64,000 bases of DNA from Rhynchopus euleeides. Lineage: Eukaryota > Euglenozoa > Diplonemea > Diplonemida > Diplonemidae. The first letter of the stretch is position 1; each line of letters opens with the position of its first letter. Below, one piece after another: positions 10,186 to 18,347 of the stretch. The position numbers and the translations under genes were made by a program. The notes beneath the pieces were generated by a model that was not told where the DNA came from, did no database searches, and saw nothing but the letters and a program-made list of their open reading frames with translations. The stretch is from contig OY723301.1 in assembly GCA_963210315.1 (NCBI GenBank), positions 1,612,001 through 1,676,000 of the forward strand, in the 5' to 3' direction.

Positions 10186-10601
10186 GCAGGAGGGAGTGGA
10201 GTGGAGTGGAGTGGAGTTTGCTGTGGATTTGTGCTTGCTCATGTGCCCTGATCTATGAGCACATTGACACCCGGTCCATCTCCAACATCTTCTCTGCCCT
10301 GTGAGCAGGAGGGAGTGGAGTGGAGTGGAGTGGAGTTTGCTGTGGATTTGTGCTTGCTCATGTGCCCTGATCTATGAGCACATTGACACCCGGTCCATCT
10401 CCAACATCTTCTCTGCCCTGTGAGCAGGAGGGAGTGGAGTGGAGTGGAGTGGAGTTTGCTGTGGATTTGTGCTTGCTCATGTGCCCTGATCTATGAGCAC
10501 ATTGACACCCGGTCCATCTCCAACATCTTCTCTGCCCTGTGAGCAGGAGGGAGTGGAGTGGAGTGGAGTGGAGTTTGCTGTGGATTTGTGCTTGCTCATG
10601 T
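10126..10601 (+). repeat. Four tandem 119-bp units copied from the gene's 3' end
   Basis: Units begin at 10126, 10245, 10364 and 10483. Unit 1 contains the last 20 codons and TGA of the preceding gene plus its 3' flank; units 2-4 appear to be exact copies. Each unit carries an internal (GGAGT)n run. As 119 is not a multiple of three and every unit has the TGA, the coding sequence is not lengthened, but the 3' UTR and possibly the polyadenylation region are multiplied. The near identity indicates very recent expansion or ongoing homogenisation. Confidence 0.95.
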
Positions 10602-12776
10602 GCCCTGACGTCTATCGGTGATGTATTATAGCGGCCCCTCTGTGGAAATGAGAGGGAAGCCAAGCAGGGGGGGAGGGGATAGAGAGGAGAAAGAACGAAG
10701 GAAATATGATGGGGGGGGGGGTTCTGTGCAGTTGCCCAGGTCTCTTGGGGAGGGGTGGCTTTTGTGGAGTTTGTCGGTATTGGCGGGGAGGAGAGAAGGA
10801 GGAGAGTGGAGGAGAATGCCATGGGCTTCTTCAAGCCGTGCCGACAAAAAGGAGAAGCTACACCGGTGCATCCACTCGCTTGACTGTGTGTGTGCGTGCG
10901 CGCTGCAGGGGCAAAATCCCCACCCCCGCCACACCCCACCCCACCCCACCCAGCTGTGTATGCTGCGGGTCGTGGTCGTGGTGGGGTGAACTGCACTCTC
11001 TTTCTACCCCCTCAAATTGACAAAAGCTACAGTTGTTCCCTAAAATTCTGTCCCCATGTGGCCTCCTCCCAAGCAGTGTTGCTGCCCACCAGCCATCCCT
11101 GCACTGTGTGGGCTCTAGCCTTCCCACGCTATGTATCAGCGCAGGGTTTGGTGGTGGTAGTGAATCACAACAGGCCATATGTGTGGTGGGTGATATGTCG
11201 GTCGGTGGAGTACCGTTCCGACCAAAGCAAACAATAAAGGGGACGCAACAACCACCCGAGTCCTTATTTTGTGTTGCCTTATTGGTTTCAGCCTGGGCCG
11301 CTACACCAGTGGTGAGAGTGACCCAAGCCCCTTTTCCCTTCACCCCCTATTCTCCATTTTTTATTTGCGGATTTTTTCTGTTCTCTCTTTTCTTCCTCTT
11401 TGCGGCTGTGTGTGTGGAGGGGGGGGGGGTGTGGGGTGGGGGGAACCCTGCCCACCCAAGCGACGCTCCCTCCCCCCTCCTTCACAACGTCACTGCCTTT
11501 TTTTCTTAGCCTTTGTTTTGTCCCTCTCCCTCGGCGGCAAGGAAGAAGCTAAAAACATGCTAAAAATGCGGAATGTCGACTTTTTTTTTGCCGGGTTGGA
11601 GATGTCGAACAATGCAGAATAATATTCAATATGTTCCGGCAGGCTGGGATGATCCACCTTTTGGCAGAGAGACCACACGCGCCGTATGGGTCCTGCAAAG
11701 AAGAAGGAAGAGGGGGGAAGACAATGATATTTCGCACAAAACCTTTTACCCTCCCTCCCGCCCACTCCCCCCCCACACACAGACACCGCCCCATTATATT
11801 CTCCTCTAGCCCTTCAAAATTCGAGATTTGATGATTCCCCTTCCCCACTCCCTCCCTTCCCTCCTCCCCCCCCCCCTTCCTTCCTTCACACGTTTCTCTT
11901 ATTCCGGTGAAAAGGCTTCCGTGCATCCTCTCTGCCACCACCACCAAGCCACCAAACGGCCATCACTGCGAAATATAAAAGCTGGTGGGCTTGTCAACTC
12001 GATACAATACCGTGAGAGCATGGCAAAAACAGCATTCTAAAGAACAACACAATGGCGTATGCACGGGGGACTATTTTATACTACATGACCATGAAAGTAG
12101 TCTATCTCATCCCCCCCCCCCCCTCTCCCCACACCCCTGGAATACCTCAGAAGCATAAACAAGCTGAACATTCCTGCGAGCATCACACCCTCCCTGCAAA
12201 AAATCCCACCCCCACCACCCTCTCTCTTTGCCTCTTCGTTTGGAGCGCTTTCTCATTCCCCTTTCCCCCCGACCCCCCCCCCCACCCACTCTGCCCCTGC
12301 TGTGTGTGCCCTGTTGTGCGCCAGTCTAGCCAGCGCCACCTCCTCCTGCCACACAGCGCACGGCGGCCCCGGGGATGAGCGAAGATAACGGATGAGGGGA
12401 GGGGGGAGAGGGGGTGGGGTGTGGTGTGGTTGGGAGGGGTGTTGAGGACGGGTGCCAGTCGTATAACACCCACAGTCTCCCACTCCTCCGGGTGGGGGGG
12501 TGGGGATGGGTGTGGGGGGGGGGGCAGTGGCTGGGGTAATTTTCTGGGGGGTCGCTTACAGCCCCGGGGGGGGGGGGGGGGGCTGGCGTGCAGGGTGCAG
12601 GCAGCGCGCGCAAATGCGGCCTGTTTCCGGGTGCCCGCGCGCTGCCGGCGACCGTGCACCCGAGGTGCACGGTTTGGGCTGAATCTGGGTGACGTACGAG
12701 TAGGGCTCCCACCCTGAAAATGGGCTACCTGCGGTCACTCCAGGTACCTGACATCACCCGAAAGTGACCCAAAATC
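10602..12776. other. Low-complexity spacer, no gene recognised
   Basis: Long runs of G or C and pyrimidine tracts; no frame looks coding. A perfect 10-bp inverted repeat with a 3-base loop lies at 12651-12673 (ACCGTGCACC/GGTGCACGGT). Confidence 0.55.
12651..12673. repeat. Perfect 10-bp inverted repeat
   Basis: ACCGTGCACC, loop CGA, GGTGCACGGT. It stands alone between G-rich tracts and the five-unit repeat starting at 12777. No function is evident. Confidence 0.6.
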
Positions 12777-13660
12777 AGCGGGACCCCCTCCTCGGGTGTT
12801 CCGAAACCCCTTTCTTTTGACTATTTGGAATCTGTGCGGATCGTAGTGGGGTCACACTGTGGGTCGAGGTGTCAAGCTTCACCCATGAAATGTGGGTCTG
12901 ATTCAGGGTCTGGTCATAGGAGGCTGGCCCCAGGAGGATGTGACTGGGAGGCAGCCACACCAGCCCACCCACCCAGCGGGACCCCCTCCTCGGGTATTCC
13001 AAAACCCCGTTCTTCTGAACGTTTGGAACTTTTGCGTATCGTAGTGGGGTCACTTTGTGGGTCTAGGAGCCAAACACCGTCCATGAAATGTGCCTCTGGT
13101 TCAGGGGCTGGTCCTAAGGGAATGTGACTGGGAGGCAGCCACACCCACCCACCCAGCGGGACCCCCTCCACGGGTGTTCCAAAACCCCTTTCTTTTGAAC
13201 GTTTGGAATTTGTGCGGATCACAGTGGGGTCACTTTGGTGGTGTGCGAGCCAAGCATCACCCATGAAACACGGGTCTAGTTCAGGGGCTGGTCAGCGTGG
13301 CTGGGAGGCAGTCAGCCCACACCCCACCCACCCAGTGGGACCCCCTCCTCGGGTGTTCCAAAACCCCTTTCTTTTGAACGTTTGGAATTTTTGCGGATCA
13401 CAGTGGGGTCACTTTGGTGGTGTACGAGCCAAGTTTCGCCCATGAAACGTGGGTCTGGTTCAGGGACTGGTCATGGGTGAAGGTGGCTGGGAGGCAGCCA
13501 CCTTCACCAGCCCACACCCCACCTACCCACCCAGCGGGACCCCCCCCTCGGAATTTCCAAAAACCCGTTCTTTGGGATATTTGGGATCCGTGCGGATTAT
13601 GGTGGGGTCATTTTGGCCATGGGGTGCCTATTGACACCACTTACTGGGAAATGCCAATTG
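12777..13660 (+). repeat. Five diverged tandem units of 179-199 bp
   Basis: Units start at 12777, 12975, 13155, 13334 and 13533 with AGCGGGACCCCC (AGTGGG in the fourth). Each continues with a CGGGTGTTCC-like and then a TTTGGAA-like segment and GTGGGGTCA. Units differ at many positions and in length, so this is an old minisatellite. Short frames run through it in both directions but shift at unit borders, so I do not call them genes. Element E1 lies directly at its right end. Confidence 0.85.
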
Positions 13661-13967
13661 GGTACACGGTGGACTCCAGCGGCCCTAGCGGGAGTCTGGG
13701 AGCGGGAGTCTGAGCGGGTGTCAAAGACTCCCGCTAGGGGGAGTCTGACTCCCCCTAGCGGGAGTCTTTTCACCTATTTTCATCCATTTTTCCCATGATA
13801 TAGTTACAGTCTACTGGCGTGGGGGGTAAAATCATGCGGGGGGAAGGTGGAAGAGGGATGGGGAGGGGCTTGTTTTGCTTCTGTCAGTTTCCCCGGACTC
13901 TGGACTACCTACCTATCCTCCTGGTAGCGGCTGCACCTGCGGAGGTGAGCGGTTAGAATTTGAGGTG

Positions 13968-15104
13968 TCAAAGTGCGGCCATCGCCTGTCGTAGTTGTGT
14001 TACACCTTGGGCAAGACAAGCCATCCTGCAGGCCTCATCTTCTTCGTCAGAACTGTCATCCCCCTCCTGCTGTGCGCGTTGGTCAAGCGTGCTCAAAGTC
14101 GCCTCGGATGACACGAATGGTGTGAAAGTCGCCCCCAGCGGGATTGGCATTTTGCACAAGCAGAGCGATAATTTGCGGTGTCCTTCGGGGAACCGGGACA
14201 GGAAGTAGGGCGCGCTGATGGGTTCAACGAAGTCCTGTGTGTTGCAGTGCACAAACCCCTTCTGCAGCTGTGTCAACTGTGTGCAAAGAACATACACAGC
14301 CAATCTATGAGCGTGTCGGGTGTGCAGACACGGACACAGAATGACTTCTCTATACCCGAGGATCCCGTCCTGCGACAGGTGCGCAACCTTCCAAGGCATG
14401 CCCGATGCGCGCCGCTTCTCTTCTGCCATCGCAAGATCTCTCTCGTAAGTTGCGGAGCTGGCGATTGTAACGGCATCTTTCTTGCGATGTCCGTTCTCTG
14501 CTTCTTCAAATTCGTCGTTGTTCTGCAGAGGCACTGCATCTTCTGGAGCCCACCAATGATGGAGACTGTGTACGTAGGCATTGCGCGTTGATCCCTTTTC
14601 GGCATGCTCCATCAACCAGTGAAATATATGCCCTGAGATCCGAGCACGCAAGAAGGGAATCCGGGCTGACTCATCCTTGCATCCCCAGAAGCGCCAGGGG
14701 ATGTCTGCATACCGGAAATGCATGAGGTCTGCAAGGGAGACAAAGAGGTAGCGGAACAAGCCCTTGTAGGTGTGTCCTGTGACAGGCAAGCACGACCTTC
14801 CGGAACTGAGCACCTGTCCCATGCTGCGACACATTCAGTGCAAGGTTTGTACAGGTCTTGTCGAATATTTTTTTGTTGTCTCATCCAGTACCCTGATCAG
14901 CCGCATGGCGAGCCCCTTGCAGTCATGGAGTGCTGGGGTGACGTAGCGGGCATTGGGAAGCACACCTGCCAAGAGGGAGGGGTAGCCAGCCTCTTTCATC
15001 TCAGAGAGAGTCAGGTGCGGGTATCGATGCACCTGTTGATACCAGCGTTCTTCTGGGATGTCGCACAGTGAGCATCGGTGCCCTCGCCCCCCGCATCGCC
15101 TCAT
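13968..15104 (-). CDS. E1 copy 1 protein, split by an in-frame TGA
   Basis: Read on the minus strand, an 89-codon frame from the ATG at 15104 ends in TGA (14835-14837), and the next codon is ATG, continuing in the same frame for 288 residues to 13968. Copy 2 keeps the same TGA-ATG junction. The first part has a CSLCDIP motif and a LHDCKGL segment; the second is rich in Cys, His and acidic residues and ends in an acidic/helical tail (EEGDDSSDEEDE). It is probably the transposition protein of E1, but no known catalytic motif is clear. Reinitiation after the stop, or readthrough, would be needed to express both halves. Confidence 0.6.
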
Positions 15105-15121
15105 TGTTGCCCACTGCTGAT

Positions 15122-15222
15122 CTATACTCCCGCTAGCGGGAGTTGGACTCCCCCTAGTTGAGACTCCCGAAAAGGGTTAAACCCGGTAGTGGTACCCTAC
15201 CCCCGCTGGAGTCCACCGTGCA
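15122..15222. repeat. Internal copy of the E1 right terminus
   Basis: Matches the terminal block at about 15941-16023: the palindrome ACTCCCGCTAGCGGGAGT, the stretch GACTCCCCCTAGTTGAGACT, then CCGCTGGAGTCCACCGTG. It has a 15-base insertion and ends GTGCA rather than GTGTA. E1 copy 2 has the same internal block at about 45515-45616. Confidence 0.8.
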
Positions 15223-15399
15223 AGGCCGGATCAGCCCACGGGTGGGTTTGAGGAAGAAATCTGGGGGGGCAAATTTTGCTGCGACTTCCGGTTTCACCCG
15301 GCCGAACTCCAGCATCTATCCAGACCCACGGTGCCAAGCCGTTCGCCCGTGTCGCGATCATTCGCGGCTTCAGGCTGCCCCCGACGACACGTTTGTATC

Positions 15400-15750
15400 C
15401 TACACCTTGCCATACTTCGCCTCCACCTTGTATATGACGGAGATCGCCCTCCTTCCGCATCGTTGCGACTTCCCTGACAGCGAACTTATCCATGTCAGGG
15501 AAGACATGGCGATGATTGCGTTGGCCACCTGGGTGCTGTGCTTGGGGAGCTCCTTGCTCAACACCGTTGCTAGGAGCCTTCTAATGGATCCCAGTGTCAG
15601 CACACTGCCCCCTTTTTTAACAAGGAAGGCCGTGCAAAAATCATGCACAATGTTCGTCGCCTCCGCAGCCTCGGGACTCTCTGCGCTCTTCTTCTTCTTA
15701 ATCGACTTTGCCGCCGGCTTCGCTGCCGGATTCGTTGTCGTCTTCCCCAT
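15400..15750 (-). CDS. E1 copy 1 small basic protein
   Basis: 116 residues from an ATG at 15750. The N-terminal 25 residues are Lys/Ala/Pro-rich like a histone H1 tail; the rest may fold as a small helical DNA-binding domain (HSTQVANAIIAMSSL). It stops at a TAG where copy 2 has CAG, so copy 2 is ten residues longer. It is probably an accessory or DNA-binding protein of the transposon; no family recognised. Confidence 0.5.
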   Translation of the reverse strand: MGKTTTNPAAKPAAKSIKKKKSAESPEAAEATNIVHDFCTAFLVKKGGSVLTLGSIRRLLATVLSKELPKHSTQVANAIIAMSSLTWISSLSGKSQRCGRRAISVIYKVEAKYGKV

Positions 15751-16025
15751 TTTTGTGAATCAGGTCTGCGAGCTGGGATAGGTGGAAACGTCCGTTTCGT
15801 TTGGTGTGGCTGTACTTCAGTGACGAGTGCCACGTTGCATAGGTATCATGGGAAAAATGAGTGAAAATAGGTGAAAAGACTCCCGCTAGGGGGAGTCAGA
15901 CTCCCCCTAGCGGGAGTATAGACTCCCGCTAGCGGGAGTCTATACTCCCGCTAGCGGGAGTTGGACTCCCCCTAGTTGAGACTCCCGAAAAGGGTTACCC
16001 TACCCCCGCTGGAGTCCACCGTGTA

Positions 16026-16307
16026 AAAGTACCCCCCCCCCCTGTACAGGTACAAGGGGGGGGGGGGGGTCCTTTCCTACAGGTGCGGGAGTTAGCCAGT
16101 GTACCCCCCCCCCTGTCCCCCACTTTGCGAGGGACCCCCCCCCCCCGACCAGGGTGGGGGTCACCCAAAATTTCGAGGAAATCCTGCTGTCACCCTGAAA
16201 ACCTGGGTCGCCAGCCTGACCTCAGCCCGCGGGGAGCCCCCCCCCCCCCCCCCCGGCCAGCCCCCTGCTTACAGTACCCCGGCGTTAAGCCAGCCACTGG
16301 GGGGGGG
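16026..16307. other. Poly-C/poly-G spacer with a large palindrome
   Basis: Between E1 and E2. At about 16028-16072 a run of C, the core CTGTACAGGTAC and a run of G form a long imperfect palindrome. Further C and G runs follow to 16307. No coding signal. Confidence 0.6.
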
Positions 16308-16495
16308 TAGGGGGGGTCATAAGCCCCCCTAAAAACGTACGAAAACCAAAATTTTCAACATACCATCAGAACCGCCCTAATACCTGATCTGACCCGAAAA
16401 TCCGACCCATACCCCCCCGGAAACTGTCTGGGGCCCACTTGTGACACCTGATACGCACTTTTGTGATGATTTTTCGGGGTCCTAAAAAATGTACC

Positions 16496-16810
16496 TCAGT
16501 TTCGTACCTTGCCTTTGTACCTGAACCACTCCCGACCGCATTCTTTCGTTCTTTGCCTTTTCTGCGGTGGTTCTGGCTCAGGTGGCACGCATGTTGCCTT
16601 CCCCAGTGCCTCGGCAAGGTCTTTCTTGACCTGATTAGTGGGAATGTTGTGTTGTTGCGTCAGCAGAATGAGTTCAGCCACCTTCTGGGTGTAGTACTTC
16701 GATCGCATATGGGTCATTGTGAGTACTTCGTACGCCTGGGAGGCTGCATCGGCATTAGTAGGCAGCGTTGTAGATGCTTTTGCTTCGTCGATCTTAGCCT
16801 GTGAAGGCAC
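16496..16810 (-). CDS. E2 copy 1 second frame (possible 3' exon)
   Basis: About 104 codons without a good ATG at the start; the frame is preceded by TGCCTTCACAG, a plausible splice acceptor, so it may be the 3' exon of the upstream E2 frame. Its helical region ends in a basic segment (PPQKRQRTK). The same sequence in copy 2 is at 48953-49267. The far end runs into the TIR. Confidence 0.4.
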   Translation of the reverse strand: MPSQAKIDEAKASTTLPTNADAASQAYEVLTMTHMRSKYYTQKVAELILLTQQHNIPTNQVKKDLAEALGKATCVPPEPEPPQKRQRTKECGREWFRYKGKVRN

Positions 16811-16845
16811 GATTGGGATATTGTACGCCCTGAGAGCCGAAGTGG

Positions 16846-17559
16846 TTATGATTGTGCTGTGTAATTTGCGCCCCGCAGGATATGCACACCACGCAGTCTC
16901 GACAACACGTATGAGAGTGTACCATGTGGGGACTCAACAAGGTCATTGGATCGGCATCTGCCTGCCGACTCAGCCCCCACACAGTGCGACCGCAAGGTCG
17001 CCAGGGATGTCTCAACGCCAGGGGAATACCCTCCCCTGGCGTTGTACAACCCTACTCTCAACCCTCGGGTCCTCTCCTGGAGGCGGTGGTGGCGGGCCCG
17101 CAACGCTTCGTACTTCCGGTACAGACTGAGGTAGTCTGCCCGGCTGACCCGCTCATTGCTTCCTAGATCATCTGCTGCTCTGGAGCTGCCATCACTCTCA
17201 CTGCCCACATCAGTTGGTGTGGGGGTAGGAGCAGGAGGAGTGGGAGGAGTAGGAGTGCAGGTGACATCTTTCTTGGCTAGCAAGGAACGCCGCTTTTCCC
17301 GCACGTGCGTGCAGTTGATGCACCACTGCATATATCTGTCGTCACCACGTCCCACTCGCTCTCCTATGTACCCAGCCCGACGGAGCGCCCGAAATAATGT
17401 CGCCTCACCGATGTCGTGTGCCGTTTTCTTTTTACGCAGGTCTGCCACAACGCTCTCTGCCGAGACCCCGCACATCTCCCGTTTGGCGAGCGTCTTTCGA
17501 GCAAGGTACTCCTCTGCAGCAGCATCTGACACCTCTGCGAGGCCCTGGGCACGCGGCAT
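16846..17559 (-). CDS. E2 copy 1 HTH-containing protein
   Basis: 237 residues from the ATG at 17559. Residues about 35-75 (CGVSAESVVADLRKKK ... EATLFRALRRAGYIG) look like a helix-turn-helix of the kind found at the N-terminus of Tc1/mariner-like transposases. A CINC motif and a Pro/Thr linker (PTPPTPPAPTPTPT) follow, then a coiled-coil-like stretch (YRKYEALRARHHRLQERTRG). The protein is apparently unchanged in copy 2, so the element either moved recently or is under constraint. No catalytic domain seen. Confidence 0.55.
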   Translation of the reverse strand: MPRAQGLAEVSDAAAEEYLARKTLAKREMCGVSAESVVADLRKKKTAHDIGEATLFRALRRAGYIGERVGRGDDRYMQWCINCTHVREKRRSLLAKKDVTCTPTPPTPPAPTPTPTDVGSESDGSSRAADDLGSNERVSRADYLSLYRKYEALRARHHRLQERTRGLRVGLYNARGGYSPGVETSLATLRSHCVGAESAGRCRSNDLVESPHGTLSYVLSRLRGVHILRGANYTAQS

Positions 17560-17868
17560 GTGTTGCTCGGCGTGCTGAGTGAGCGTAGTGACACCCTTCC
17601 CTTGCAAAGAACGAAATAATGCGGTCGGGAGTGGTTCAGGTACAAAGGCAAGGTACGAAACTGAGGTACATTTTTTTAGGACCCCAAAAAATCATCACAA
17701 AAGTGCGTATCAGGTGTCACAAGTGGGCCCCAGACAGTTTCCGGGGAGTTTCCGGGGGGGTATGGGTCGGATTTTCGGGTCAGATCAGGTATTAGGGCGG
17801 CTCTGATGGTATGTCGAAAATTTTGGTTTTGTACGGGCTTATGACCCCCCCTAGGCATACAGTGCAAA

Positions 17869-18112
17869 CGATAATTATTATCGCACATATACCAGATACG
17901 ATAATTTTCGGAAAATTATCGCATACGATAATTTATTATCGCATACGATAATCCATTATCGTATGATGCGATAATCCCATTATCGTATACGAACGGATAC
18001 GATAATTATTATCGTATATTATCGCATACGATAATCCCATTATCGTATGTTATCGCATACGATAATAATTATCGTATCCGGTCGTATACGATAATGGGAT
18101 TATCGTATGCGA
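17869..18112. repeat. E3 subterminal CGATAAT/ATTATCG array, left arm
   Basis: About twenty copies of CGATAAT or its complement, many as CGATAAT-N-ATTATCG palindromes or as GCATACGATAAT. The shorter right arm is at about 21064-21158. Such arrays in hAT elements normally serve as transposase binding sites. Confidence 0.85.
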
Positions 18113-18347
18113 TACTTACTGGGTTGCACTATTCTTGAACACCACTGCCCTCGTCAGATTCCTTCACATACTCGTCCGTCATCAGGATTCATCGCCCCCC
18201 CCCCCCCAGTCCCTTCAACACCCTCGATGTCATCAGACATCGAGACAGAATTCGTCATCCCCCCCCCCCCACCCGCCCACCGAACAGCACAGGAACCACA
18301 TCACGGACAGACGACCTGGCACGCCGCCCCCCCCCCCATCCCCCCTT

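Larger units (their letters stand above)
13665..16023 (-). mobile_element. DNA transposon E1, copy 1
   Basis: Ends are perfect inverted repeats: CACGGTGGACTCCAGCGG at 13665 and its complement ending at 16023, with TA on both sides (13663-13664, 16024-16025). Copy 2 (44046-46394) is almost identical. Just inside each end are palindromes built on GACTCCCGCTAGCGGGAGTC. A near-copy of the right-end block occurs internally at 15122-15222, so the element seems to consist of two units: the left has ORFs at 13968-15104, the right an ORF at 15400-15750. CAC-type termini, TA duplication and subterminal palindromes would fit a CMC (CACTA/Mirage/Chapaev) element, but I cannot recognise a DDE transposase. 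Confidence 0.9.
16310..17851 (-). mobile_element. Long-TIR transposon E2, copy 1
   Basis: A 1.54-kb element with TIRs of about 245 bp (16310-16558 and 17606-17851) beginning GGGGGGGTCATAAGCCC, flanked by TA at 16308-16309 and 17852-17853. One arm has a short extra segment (CCCCCTAAAAACGTAC). Copy 2 lies inverted at 43858-49453. Two minus-strand frames are present (16846-17559, 16496-16810). A TA target and a homeodomain-like HTH in the encoded protein suggest a Tc1/mariner relative, but no DDE/D catalytic core is visible, so this is probably a non-autonomous derivative. Confidence 0.85.

Noticed and set aside
12777..13660. Coding repeats across the five-unit array
   Set aside because: Frames shift at unit borders, contain stops, and exist on both strands, as expected for a minisatellite.
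15158..15781. Plus-strand frame of about 207 codons in E1 (and 45551-46216 in copy 2)
   Set aside because: It runs across the internal terminus and is antisense to the 15400-15750 frame; no domain signal. The minus-strand frame has better start context.
17846..17869. 8-bp hAT target duplication for E3
   Set aside because: The eight bases on each side are inverted, not direct, repeats (cccctagg / cctagggg); only CCTAGG or TA fits as a direct duplication.
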